Of a stretch of 11,443 bases of DNA, positions 1 through 7,436 are shown piece by piece; position 1 is the first letter of the stretch; each line of letters opens with the position of its first letter. The notes beneath the pieces are model-generated. The model did not search any database. It had not been told where the DNA came from and saw only the letters and a list, made by a program, of their open reading frames with translations. This stretch comes from Gammaproteobacteria bacterium (GTDB lineage Bacteria > Pseudomonadota > Gammaproteobacteria > Pseudomonadales > Pseudomonadaceae). Location of the stretch: the NCBI GenBank assembly GCA_012513235.1, contig JAAZCO010000158.1:1-11443 (forward strand). Reading direction: 5' to 3'. A program made the position numbers and the translations under genes.

Positions 1-25
1 AATCACACAAGGGCAATAGAGCAAA

Positions 26-553
26 ATGAAAGTTGTAGTAGTGACTGGCCCCGAATCCGCTGGCAAAAGCTCCTTGTGCCAAGCACTGAGCAAGCGCTTT
101 AATGCGCCTATGGTAAGCGAATATGTACGTGAATTTATCGAGCAACAGCAACGCGATACCTGCTATGCCGATATCAGCAGCATTGCCGAGCAACAACTGC
201 ACAACGAACTGACCGCCCGCACGCAATGTCCATCATTACTATTATTGGATACCAACCTACTGAGTAATAAGCTGTGGAGCGACGTATTGTTTGCACAGAG
301 CCCAGCATGGATTGAAGCGGCCTTGCTTGAACAGCACTACGATTTAATCGCCCTCCTCAGCCCAGCAGGCATCGCTTGGCAAGCCGACCCACAACGCTGC
401 CAACCCGAGTTAGCCCAGCGCCAGCAGTTTCACCAGCAACTCGCCGATTGGCTGCAACAACATCAACAACCCGTATTAGCGCTCAGCGGGAGCTGGCAAA
501 GCCGCTATCAAGCGTTAGAATCAGCCATCGAAAGGTTACTGCACGCAAACTAA
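26..553 (+). CDS. NadR-like ribosylnicotinamide kinase / AAA-family ATPase (175 aa)
   Basis: Resembles the C-terminal ribosylnicotinamide kinase domain of NadR, which phosphorylates nicotinamide riboside to NMN in cytoplasmic NAD salvage. Seen: a P-loop GPESAGKS at residues 8-15, a SEYVREF segment at 31-37 matching the NadR 'EYARE' region, a Walker-B-like LLLLDTN at 71-77 (Asp75), the YDL...LSPAGIAW segment at 105-118, and LSG at 153-155, all in the family order. The length fits a stand-alone kinase domain with neither the HTH nor the adenylyltransferase domain of E. coli NadR, so it should not be a repressor. The start ATG overlaps a TGA (27-29) that ends a frame open from the window edge, so it may be translationally coupled to an upstream gene. 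PnuC would be the usual partner, but only a few codons are visible. The C-terminal half is very rich in Gln. The family is fairly sure; the substrate is inferred. Confidence 0.85.
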   Translation: MKVVVVTGPESAGKSSLCQALSKRFNAPMVSEYVREFIEQQQRDTCYADISSIAEQQLHNELTARTQCPSLLLLDTNLLSNKLWSDVLFAQSPAWIEAALLEQHYDLIALLSPAGIAWQADPQRCQPELAQRQQFHQQLADWLQQHQQPVLALSGSWQSRYQALESAIERLLHAN

Positions 554-591
554 GCCCACAACACTATTTTTACCTTCACAAGAGTCCAGAT

Positions 592-810
592 ATGACCAGC
601 ACCCACGCACACGATCCTTTGCACGGCGTCACCCTCGCCGTCATCCTCAACCGCTTAGTTGAACATTACGGTTGGGAGGAGTTAGCTGAAATCATTCCAG
701 TGAATTGCTTTAAAACGGATCCCTCAGAAAAATCATCACTGAAGTTTTTGCGCAAAACCGAATGGGCACGCACTAAGGTTGAAGCTTTGTATATTTCAAC
801 CTTTGCCTAA
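592..810 (+). CDS. VF530 / DUF2132 family small protein (72 aa)
   Basis: A 72-aa protein that I recognise as the VF530 (DUF2132) family, small proteins often annotated as DNA-binding; their biological role is not established. Seen: the family pattern DPLHGVTL at residues 8-15, a YGW at 26-28, CF at 39-40, and SSLKFLRKTEWAR at 48-60 followed by KVEALY at 62-67. The length is as expected for the family. The start at 592 was chosen because homology begins immediately after it and AAGAG lies 7 bases upstream. A longer frame reaching back to 376 overlaps the kinase gene and is not supported. The gene lies 38 bases after the kinase gene on the same strand and could be co-transcribed. The structured element at 818-922 follows directly. 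Confidence 0.85.
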   Translation: MTSTHAHDPLHGVTLAVILNRLVEHYGWEELAEIIPVNCFKTDPSEKSSLKFLRKTEWARTKVEALYISTFA

Positions 811-817
811 GATCAAC

Positions 818-922
818 GCGTGCGGCGCTGTTGTTGTGGCAAGCGTAGCCATGGATGGCGTAGCGCCTGAGTTGAGCCCCGAACGGGTTCATCGAAGGAA
901 AAGCAGCAATAGCGCTGCACGC
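818..922 (+). repeat. REP-like structured intergenic element with long inverted repeat ends
   Basis: Arms 818-837 and 903-922 pair over 20 consecutive positions. Sixteen are Watson-Crick, and the other four are G.T/T.G, which pair as G.U only in RNA of the + strand. The 65-base interior contains further short inverted repeats: GCCAT-GG-ATGGC around 848-859 and CCCG-AA-CGGG at 878-887. The interior also contains AGCGCC (862-867), which could pair alternatively with GGCGCT at 824-829. The ATGGATGG...GGGTTCA pattern resembles dispersed intergenic repeats I associate with pseudomonads, but its copy number cannot be seen here. The element sits between convergent transcription units and may end both. 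Confidence 0.55.
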
Positions 923-978
923 CTCACACCTCTAGTGAGAACAGCGCACAGGCTACTGCTTGTATAACAGCATCAAAC

Positions 979-1893
979 TCAGCTGTGTTCAGCCACAATA
1001 TGCGTACCGGCTTGGCCTGACAGCAACGCCAAGGCTTCAGACAAACGACCAATGGCACTAAAACCACCCGACTCAGCAAAACTGCAGGCCGCATTGATTT
1101 TTGGTCCCATCGATCCGGCGGGCAAATTCAACTCATGACTCTCAGCAATGGTCAAAGCACTCAGTGGCTGCGCTTCAGGCGTACCAAAACCTTGATACAC
1201 TGCCTCCACATCCGTCAGCAACAACAATGCATCGGCACCCAACTGCTTAGCTAAAAAGGCACTGGATAAATCCTTATCAATCACCGCCTCAATACCTTGC
1301 AGATTGTTATCGGCATCACGCACCACAGGAATACCGCCACCACCGTTACAGATCACCACCGCACCTTGCCCAACCAACAGCTGCAAGACTTGCAAATCAG
1401 GAATCTCCAAGGGCTGCGGCGAGGCCACTACACGACGCCATTTATCACCGTCTTGGGCAATCTGCCAGCCCGACTTCACCGCGCGTTGCTCAGCTTCGGC
1501 TTGGCTGTAGACCGGACCAATATACTTAGTCGGATTACTAAAGGCTGGATCATTTAAATCCACCACCACTTGCGTGAGCAAAGTCACAATTGGGCAACTG
1601 TGCTGCAGAGCATTTTCCATCTCTTGCTCAATCAGATAACCAATCATCCCCGCCGTTTGCGCACCGAGCACATCCAATGGATAACTTTCACCTGGGGTAT
1701 AGGCATCGTTTTGCAACGCCAATAGACCGACTTGCGGGCCATTACCGTGAGTAATCACCAACTGATGCCCCGCTTTAACAATCTCTGCTAAAGCACGCGC
1801 TGCCACTTTGACATTCTCGCGCTGTACTTGCGCAGTCAACGGCTGACCACGCTGTAATAAGGCATTGCCGCCTAATGCTGCCACAACCAACAT
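979..1893 (-). CDS. arcC: carbamate kinase
   Basis: Last enzyme of the arginine deiminase pathway: carbamoyl phosphate + ADP gives ATP + CO2 + NH3, in the cytoplasm. This is the ATP-yielding step. Its 304 aa are normal for the amino-acid-kinase-fold carbamate kinases. Seen in order: ALGGNAL at residues 6-12 (phosphate binding), HGNGPQVG at 49-56, NPTKYIGP at 120-127, NGGGGIP at 183-189, VIDKDLS at 204-210 and GSMGPKI at 260-266, all hallmark family segments and all intact. It starts only 6 bases after the arcB stop, with an AGGA ribosome-binding site inside the end of arcB, so translation is probably coupled. It is the last gene of the operon. No T-tracted terminator follows directly, only the structured element at 818-922. 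Confidence 0.97.
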   Translation of the reverse strand: MLVVAALGGNALLQRGQPLTAQVQRENVKVAARALAEIVKAGHQLVITHGNGPQVGLLALQNDAYTPGESYPLDVLGAQTAGMIGYLIEQEMENALQHSCPIVTLLTQVVVDLNDPAFSNPTKYIGPVYSQAEAEQRAVKSGWQIAQDGDKWRRVVASPQPLEIPDLQVLQLLVGQGAVVICNGGGGIPVVRDADNNLQGIEAVIDKDLSSAFLAKQLGADALLLLTDVEAVYQGFGTPEAQPLSALTIAESHELNLPAGSMGPKINAACSFAESGGFSAIGRLSEALALLSGQAGTHIVAEHS

Positions 1894-1899
1894 ATTTAA

Positions 1900-2898
1900 T
1901 TATCCTAAAGTTGCCACCAGCACCGCTTTGATGGTGTGCATACGGTTTTCTGCTTGATCAAACACAATCGACGCCGGACTTTCAAAGACTTCGTCCGTCA
2001 CTTCCATTGCATCAATGCCAAAGTTTTGCTGAATTTCTTGACCCATAGTGGTTTCAGTGTTGTGAAATGCTGGTAAACAGTGCATAAATTTCACCCGCGC
2101 ATTACCCACTTTCGCCATCAACTGCGCATTCACCTGATACGGCATCAGTAACTTAATGCGCTCAGCCCAGATTTCTTGCGGCTCGCCCATCGATACCCAA
2201 ACATCGGTGTAGACAAAGTCTACATCCTTAACAGCCAGATCAATGTCATCGGTAATGGTAATGCGCGCACCGGTAATCTTGGCAACGGCATAGGCATAGT
2301 CTTGAATCGCTTGCTCAGGTTGACACTCTTTTGGCGCGCACAGACGCACATCCATGCCCATTTGCGCACCACCGACCAGCAAGCTGTTACCCATGTTATT
2401 GGCAGTATCACCAATAAACACATAAGCCACTTCATGCAGCGGCTTATCGCTGTGCTCTTGCATGGTTAAAAAGTCAGCCAAGATTTGCGTTGGATGTGAA
2501 TCATCGGTGAGACCGTTGTAAACCGGTACACCCGAATGCTCAGCCAGCTCATTGACAATCTCTTGACCAAAACCACGGTACTCAATCGCATCATACACAC
2601 GGCCCAAAACACGCGCCGTATCTTTAACTGACTCTTTGTGACCAATATGGTTACCGGTTGGGCCAAGGTAGGTCACATTAGCGCCCTGATCCATTGCCGC
2701 CACTTCAAAACTAATACGGGTACGCGTGGAGTCTTTTTCAAAAATCAGCGCGATGTTCTTGCCTTGCAGGCGCTGCTGCTCAGTGCCTGCATATTTAGCA
2801 GCTTTAAGATCGGCAGAGAGCTTTAATAAAAACCCGATCTCCTGAGGTGTGTAATCGCGTAACGTTAATAAGTCACGATTTTTAAGGTTGAAAGGCAT
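1900..2898 (-). CDS. arcB: catabolic ornithine carbamoyltransferase
   Basis: Catalyses citrulline + phosphate to ornithine + carbamoyl phosphate in the arginine deiminase pathway. Its 332 aa are the usual length. Seen: the carbamoyl-phosphate-binding STRTR at residues 57-61, GHKES at 86-90, HPTQ at 135-138, DVWVSMGE at 232-239 (ornithine-binding segment) and HCLP at 273-276 with the catalytic Cys. Sequence alone does not separate catabolic from anabolic enzymes well, and this one looks as close to E. coli ArgF/ArgI as to Pseudomonas ArcB. The catabolic call rests on its place between arcA and arcC. One oddity: the residue before IGHKES is His84, where E. coli and P. aeruginosa have Gln. A good AAGGAG site lies upstream of the chosen start. 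Confidence 0.96.
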   Translation of the reverse strand: MPFNLKNRDLLTLRDYTPQEIGFLLKLSADLKAAKYAGTEQQRLQGKNIALIFEKDSTRTRISFEVAAMDQGANVTYLGPTGNHIGHKESVKDTARVLGRVYDAIEYRGFGQEIVNELAEHSGVPVYNGLTDDSHPTQILADFLTMQEHSDKPLHEVAYVFIGDTANNMGNSLLVGGAQMGMDVRLCAPKECQPEQAIQDYAYAVAKITGARITITDDIDLAVKDVDFVYTDVWVSMGEPQEIWAERIKLLMPYQVNAQLMAKVGNARVKFMHCLPAFHNTETTMGQEIQQNFGIDAMEVTDEVFESPASIVFDQAENRMHTIKAVLVATLG

Positions 2899-2953
2899 GC
2901 ATCTGCTCCTTAGTTAGCAGCTGGGTGAAAATGTGCAGCAAAAAAATGACATA

Positions 2954-4183
2954 TTAAACAGCATCACGCACCGTTGGGCAGCTCATGCAACGACCGCCGC
3001 CACGTCCACGACCTAATTCAGCACCGGGAATGCATAACACCTCAATCCCTGCTGCAGCTAATGCCGCATTGGTATCATCATTACGGTCATAACCAATCAC
3101 GACACCTGGGCTGAGCGCCAACACATTGTTGCCATCATTCCACTGCTCGCGCTCGCGTTCAGCAGGATGATCACCACCGGTTGCCACCACTTCTAAGGCG
3201 GCATAACCTAATACGTCAGCCACCACATCAAACATATGACGCGGGTCTTGAGTGAAAATATGTGACTTGCCGCTTTTATCAGGGCGCAGATCATAGCAAA
3301 TCATTTCATCCGCGACTTCAGTAAATGCAGTGACAATATTATCACCACAAAAAGTGAACACGGTATCCAGGTGCATCGCTGCACGTGATTTAGGCATTTG
3401 GCAGGCCACCACACGATCCACCTCACCTTTAGCAAACAACGCGCGCGCCAATTGTCCGACTGCTTGCGGCGAACTGCGCTCCCCCATACCCACGAGTACA
3501 GTGCGATTGCCAATCGGCATGATATCGCCACCTTCAAGGGTAGCCAGACCAAAATCTTGCAGCGGGTCGCCCCACAACACTTCAACTTTACCGGCAAATT
3601 TCGGGTGGAATTTATAGACACCTGCGGTGAGCAATGTTTCTGGTTTACGCGCATTCCAATACATGGGGTTGAGCGTCACACCACCATAGATCCACGCACT
3701 GTTATCACGGGTAAACAAAAAGTTCGGCAAGGGTGGCAGCACAAAACCATAGCGGCCTAAATGATTACCAAACAAGCTCACCGGATTAAACGGCAGATCG
3801 CCCACTTCCAAGCCACCAATCAAATACTCAGACAGTTGCTCGCTGGGTAATTCATCCATCCAAGCGCGCAGTTCAGAGACCATCCCCACGCCAATTTCAT
3901 TCCAGGTAATACGCTGATCAAGAATCCACTTGCGCCCTGCTGGGATGGCCAGTGTTTGCGCCAATAAATCATGGATATCTAAGACTTCAATACCACGCGC
4001 CTGCATCAAGCTGACAAAAACATCGTGATCCTTTTGCGCCTGCTTGACCCAAAACACATCATCAAACAATAACGCATCGCAGTTCGACGGCGTTAAGCGA
4101 CGATGAGCCAATCCAGGACGGCAGACAATCACCTGACGCAAGATGCCAGTTTCTGAGTGCACACCTAAAGTTAATTCAGACAT
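2954..4183 (-). CDS. arcA: arginine deiminase
   Basis: Hydrolyses L-arginine to citrulline + NH3, the first step of the pathway. Its 409 aa compare with 418 in P. aeruginosa. Seen: FTRD at residues 157-160 (Asp160), EGGD at 217-220 (Glu217), HLD at 271-273 (His271, Asp273), the GRGRGGG loop at 391-397 (Arg394) and catalytic Cys399. With an offset of 6-7 these match Asp166, Glu224, His278, Asp280, Arg401 and Cys406 of the P. aeruginosa enzyme, so the active site is complete. The residue just before the catalytic Cys is Arg398, whereas Pseudomonas enzymes have His there. AAGGAA lies 8 bases before the ATG. A 50-base gap separates it from arcD upstream and a 55-base gap from arcB downstream; all are on one strand and presumably one mRNA. 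Confidence 0.98.
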   Translation of the reverse strand: MSELTLGVHSETGILRQVIVCRPGLAHRRLTPSNCDALLFDDVFWVKQAQKDHDVFVSLMQARGIEVLDIHDLLAQTLAIPAGRKWILDQRITWNEIGVGMVSELRAWMDELPSEQLSEYLIGGLEVGDLPFNPVSLFGNHLGRYGFVLPPLPNFLFTRDNSAWIYGGVTLNPMYWNARKPETLLTAGVYKFHPKFAGKVEVLWGDPLQDFGLATLEGGDIMPIGNRTVLVGMGERSSPQAVGQLARALFAKGEVDRVVACQMPKSRAAMHLDTVFTFCGDNIVTAFTEVADEMICYDLRPDKSGKSHIFTQDPRHMFDVVADVLGYAALEVVATGGDHPAEREREQWNDGNNVLALSPGVVIGYDRNDDTNAALAAAGIEVLCIPGAELGRGRGGGRCMSCPTVRDAV

Positions 4184-4203
4184 AATTTATTCCTTAACAA
4201 AAT

Positions 4204-4225
4204 ATAAAACATAAAACATAAAAAC
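4204..4225. repeat. short AT-rich tandem heptamer repeat between arcD and arcA
   Basis: Three head-to-tail copies of ATAAAAC (4204-4210, 4211-4217, and 4218-4225 with one extra A) fill much of the 50-base arcD-arcA spacer, just upstream of the arcA ribosome-binding site. In the mRNA it reads as a U-rich, unstructured stretch (repeats of GTTTTAT). It could favour ribosome loading or RNase E cleavage, or be slippage noise. No function can be assigned. Confidence 0.6.
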
Positions 4226-4233
4226 CGAGTTGA

Positions 4234-5700
4234 TTACAACAACGCACCAATACTGATGACGGCAGTGATAAACACCGTCAAAATCAGCAGCAACGGCCAA
4301 ATAAATACCAACCAACGGTCATACGACACGCGACCAATCGCCAAACCACCCAGCACCACAGCAAAGGTTGGGTTGACCAAGTTGACTAAACCACTGGCCG
4401 ACTGAAACGCAGTCACCACCAACGCACGGTCCACATGAGCAAAATCAGCTAGGGGCGCCAGAATCGGCATCGATAACACAGCCAAACCCGATGACGACGG
4501 CACAAAGAAACTCATACCCACTTCAATCCAAAACATCAGGTTGATAAAGGCCAGTTCAGGCAAACCGCCGAGCGTGGTTTCCGCACTGTGCAAAATAGAG
4601 TCGGCAATCATGCCCTGCTCCATAATCACTACAATGCCGCGTGCTAAACCGACCACTAAAGCAACACCGAGCAAGTCACGCGCACCATCGACAAAGCTTT
4701 CTGTGAGTTTTTTCTCACCCAGGCGCCCAATCAAACCAATCAAAATAGCTGCACCCATAAACAGGCCACCCATTTGCGCCATCCACCAATCTTGCGATGA
4801 CACGCCCCAGATCATCACCAAGAAAGTCAGAGCAAAAATAACCAGAGCCACACTTTGCGTGCCAGTTAACGTGGCTTTGCTTAAGCCATCATCGTGCTCT
4901 TGTAAAAAATGTTCACGGTGCGCATCCCACTGTTTAGCCACGACTGAACGTGACGGATCTTCTTTCACTCGTTTGGCATAGCGCATCACATAGATGGCAC
5001 AAATCACCAAGCCACCAATTAGCAACACCAGACGCAAACCCAACCCATCAGTAAAAGGAATACTGGCTGCGTTAGCCGCAATCACAGTAGCAAAAGGGTT
5101 AATGGTTGAGCCCAGCACACCGATACCTGCACCCACCATAACGATGGCCACACCAGTCACCGCGTCATAACCTGCAGAAATAATCACGGGAATTAAGATG
5201 GCATAAAAGGCTAAGGTTTCCTCCGCCATACCGTAAGTGGTACCGCCAAAGGCAAACAGCGTCATCAAGATGGGAATCATCCACAACTCACGCCCCTCCA
5301 AGCGGCGCATCGCGCTGCGAATCCCCGTATCAATGGCTCCCGTAGCATTCATCACCCCGAGAAAACCACCGAGAAACAGCACAAACAGCGCCACATCAAT
5401 GGCGTTCGCCACATAGCTGTCAGGATTATAAAAGCCCGCCGTCGGCGCCAGCATGACATCAACAAAACCTTGCGGTTTGGCCTCCACCACTTGATAAGTG
5501 CCTGGCACCGCGACTTCGCGCCCAACTTCCTCACTCATTACGCGATCATACTTACCCGCTGGAATGATCCAGGTCAGGGCAGCAACAAAAACGATCAGTA
5601 AGAAGAGAATGGTGTAGGCCGTGGGGAAACGCGAACTGAGGCTCGCCTGGGTAGATTGTGGTGGTGATTGCGGTTGTTGTGGTTGTTTTTTATCCGTCAT
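4234..5700 (-). CDS. arcD: YfcC/DcuC-family transporter, probable arginine/ornithine exchanger
   Basis: A 488-aa inner-membrane protein with about a dozen hydrophobic segments, the first at about residues 28-48 and the last at about 463-487. The family call rests on YfcC-like landmarks: FPTAYTILF at 25-33 followed by WIIPAGKYDRV at 44-54, GTTYGMAEE at 153-161, GSTINPFA at 197-204, FFVPSSSGLAV at 398-408 and SASGLVNLVNPT at 434-445. The family (PF03606-type) is often annotated as a C4-dicarboxylate carrier. In streptococci, YfcC-type proteins serve as the ArcD of arc operons. As first gene of this arc operon, arginine import coupled to ornithine export is the likely role (inference). The cytoplasmic N-terminus (residues 4-19) is low-complexity Pro/Gln. 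AGGAG (5709-5713) lies 8 bases before the ATG. The symbol is given by position, since classical Pseudomonas ArcD belongs to another family. Confidence 0.85.
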   Translation of the reverse strand: MTDKKQPQQPQSPPQSTQASLSSRFPTAYTILFLLIVFVAALTWIIPAGKYDRVMSEEVGREVAVPGTYQVVEAKPQGFVDVMLAPTAGFYNPDSYVANAIDVALFVLFLGGFLGVMNATGAIDTGIRSAMRRLEGRELWMIPILMTLFAFGGTTYGMAEETLAFYAILIPVIISAGYDAVTGVAIVMVGAGIGVLGSTINPFATVIAANAASIPFTDGLGLRLVLLIGGLVICAIYVMRYAKRVKEDPSRSVVAKQWDAHREHFLQEHDDGLSKATLTGTQSVALVIFALTFLVMIWGVSSQDWWMAQMGGLFMGAAILIGLIGRLGEKKLTESFVDGARDLLGVALVVGLARGIVVIMEQGMIADSILHSAETTLGGLPELAFINLMFWIEVGMSFFVPSSSGLAVLSMPILAPLADFAHVDRALVVTAFQSASGLVNLVNPTFAVVLGGLAIGRVSYDRWLVFIWPLLLILTVFITAVISIGALL

Positions 5701-5723
5701 GTCATGCGCTCCTAGCTAAGACT

Positions 5724-5772
5724 ATGGTCATAGACTAAGAGCCTTAAATTAACGGCAATTGATCTATATCAA
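5724..5772 (-). promoter_or_regulatory. Anr/FNR box and putative promoter of the arcDABC operon
   Basis: TTGATATAGATCAA on the - strand (5759-5772) is a perfect TTGAT-N4-ATCAA FNR/Anr consensus. Its centre at 5765.5 would place the start site near 5724-5725 for a class II promoter. TAGTCT at 5732-5737 is a weak -10 at fitting distance, as expected of an activator-dependent promoter. In P. aeruginosa the arc operon is activated by Anr at low oxygen, so the same control is inferred here. A small inverted repeat CTATG-GT-CATAG (5722-5733) overlaps the presumed start region. I could not identify an ArgR site with confidence. Confidence 0.8.
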
Positions 5773-6125
5773 TGCGCAGCAGGAAGACTTAAGGCTTGAA
5801 GCACGTAATATCACACAGCTAAAAGCCCAGAAGCATTGGGCTAGAGGGCTTAGTGTAGGTATTAAAGTGGGTTAAAGCTGTATTACGAAATTATAAATGG
5901 GTGCAATTTTATCCTATGTCTAAGCAAGAAAAGTCTGTAAACGCCCAGCTACAGAAATCTTCAAGATCGATTTCGGCACACATACGACACATTACGTCGC
6001 ACGTGACAGTTAATATAACTCTTGAACTTAATCAAACCATTGTTTTTACCAAGCAAAGACTTGAGTCTTGCCTCACCTACAACACCACTCACCGATACAC
6101 TTAATCACTTTAACTGCGGGCTGAT
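5773..6125. other. long spacer between divergent arcD and the PcfJ-domain gene
   Basis: No convincing gene was seen. A 67-codon frame starting with GTG at 5901 (or ATG at 5916) has no ribosome-binding site and no recognisable family. Two small stem-loops are visible: AGCCCA/TGGGCT (5824-5829 with 5837-5842), where AAGCCC could instead pair with a second GGGCTT at 5846-5851, and AAGACT-TG-AGTCTT (6056-6069). The stretch must hold the promoter of the PcfJ-domain gene. TATAAT-like runs occur near 5891 and 6013, but none has a good -35 partner. Confidence 0.5.
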
Positions 6126-7304
6126 ATGAAGAATCACATAGGCAATGATCACTACTCAAATGTCAGCTTCTACGTCGACTTAAGCAATAAAATCGGCTAT
6201 CCCTTATCCATACATATCAATAGTTTCACCCATGAAAAACCTTTATTTTGGCAGTCATGGAGTCATGATGACTTGCTCGAAAGCAGCTCTTTTTTACAAG
6301 GACCAGGCCTGCCTCTAGCCATGCTGCTCACAGAGGCCCAACTCAATAGCATTCCCCCTGCAGCACTCGCTATTGCACAGTTCAATCCAGACAAACAGTA
6401 CCAACTCCTGCAAAGTATGCTGATCTCACCCGCTGCCATGCAGCTTGCACTATCCAACACTGCACTCTTTATGTTGCTGGTGCGGCATGCAGAACAACAC
6501 CAGATCAATGAGCAGGCTTTTAAGACACTGGTATTACAAAAACGCACAGACATTTTAGACTCTATGCATTTGCCCAATAGTCACAGTACGGTAAAGATGT
6601 TGGCGCGTATTAATATGCAGCAACAATACAGTGCGCATCTCAATGCGCTATTTGAAGTGCTAAGCGCTGGCGATTTTATTCAGGATCTACGCCATACCCA
6701 GCATTTATGCATCAATCATTTTGTGTTTTTGCAGCGCTATCAAGGCTTATGTTGGGCTGGCCTGCTAAATATGCTGGACTCGCAGACCAGCATCGCTGAC
6801 ATGGGCTATTTACGTCGCTTAGCGCAAGACACCTGTGCCTTAGGCGCTAATCTGGATAGCCTAAGACCGACCAGTAGCGTTGCAGAGCTGAAAAGAGTGC
6901 ATGACCGATATGTGATTACACATAATAGTATCTCAGCGAGCGCACGCGCACGTCAGCATCAAGCCTTATACGGTCAGTATCCAACACCACCACTGCCTGG
7001 CAACTCAATGATTGTGCCTATCAGCAACTGGCATGAATTAGCACAGGAAGGCTTACATATGCGTCATTGTGTGGGTGCTTATCATCAACGTGTTTATGCT
7101 GGCCAAGTGTTTATTTATCAAGTACTTACACAGCCACGCGTCACCCTCTCGGTCAGAGCTCAAGGCTATGACTGGCAACTGGATGAAGCACGCGGTTATG
7201 CCAATAGCACGCCCAGTGCAGAAGCTATGCAGCTCATTCATAACTGGCTGCACGCAGCCAATCAAAACCAGCAGCTATTGCAGCGCACACAACTCAATCG
7301 CTAG
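6126..7304 (+). CDS. PcfJ-domain protein (392 aa)
   Basis: The C-terminal part (about residues 250-380) carries the PcfJ domain, named from the pCF10 conjugative plasmid of Enterococcus but also common as a chromosomal gene in pseudomonads and relatives; the molecular function is unknown. Seen: ELKRVHDRY at 254-262, the signature MRHCVGAY at 312-319 (His314, Cys315), RVYAGQVFIY at 322-331, RVTLSV at 338-343 and W..DEARGYAN at 350-360. The conserved His/Cys and basic residues suggest an enzyme or nucleic-acid binder, but this is speculation. Residues 1-250 are mostly helical with no domain I recognise. There is no signal peptide or membrane segment. An in-frame TAA at 6111 forces a start at or after that point. 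ATG 6126 is the first, although its ribosome-binding site is weak. No other plasmid or mobile-element gene is nearby. Confidence 0.85.
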   Translation: MKNHIGNDHYSNVSFYVDLSNKIGYPLSIHINSFTHEKPLFWQSWSHDDLLESSSFLQGPGLPLAMLLTEAQLNSIPPAALAIAQFNPDKQYQLLQSMLISPAAMQLALSNTALFMLLVRHAEQHQINEQAFKTLVLQKRTDILDSMHLPNSHSTVKMLARINMQQQYSAHLNALFEVLSAGDFIQDLRHTQHLCINHFVFLQRYQGLCWAGLLNMLDSQTSIADMGYLRRLAQDTCALGANLDSLRPTSSVAELKRVHDRYVITHNSISASARARQHQALYGQYPTPPLPGNSMIVPISNWHELAQEGLHMRHCVGAYHQRVYAGQVFIYQVLTQPRVTLSVRAQGYDWQLDEARGYANSTPSAEAMQLIHNWLHAANQNQQLLQRTQLNR

Positions 7305-7337
7305 ACCACCGTTTACCTAGGCAATACTTAATCCCCA

Positions 7338-7381
7338 TAGATTGAATACGGTGAGTGATGAGTACTTAAGTGTTCAATCTA
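7338..7381. repeat. 12-bp inverted repeat between convergent genes
   Basis: Arms 7338-7349 and 7370-7381 match at 11 of 12 positions (TAGATTGAATAC against GTGTTCAATCTA, the exception being a T.G pair) around a 20-base loop. It lies 33 bases after the PcfJ gene stop and 55 bases before the Sel1 gene stop. It may be a shared Rho-independent-like terminator, but no T-tract follows on either strand and the stem is AT-rich. A protein-binding site is the alternative. Confidence 0.5.
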
Positions 7382-7436
7382 GCGCAGGGTTTACAGAACA
7401 TGACCATTCAGATGCAGCGCATTCGGGGCATACAAC

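Noticed and set aside
376..591. N-terminal extension of the VF530 frame overlapping the kinase gene
   Set aside because: It lies in another frame of the kinase gene, has no family similarity, and the VF530 homology begins right after the ATG at 592.
779..967. 62-codon + strand frame over the structured element
   Set aside because: It overlaps the VF530 end, has no ribosome-binding site and no protein-like features; the DNA is explained by the inverted-repeat element.
3301..3760. Long frames on both strands inside arcA
   Set aside because: Shadow frames of a strongly conserved gene with complete catalytic motifs.
5901..6104. 67-codon + strand frame upstream of the PcfJ-domain gene
   Set aside because: GTG start without ribosome-binding site, composition not protein-like and no recognised family; kept only as part of the spacer description.
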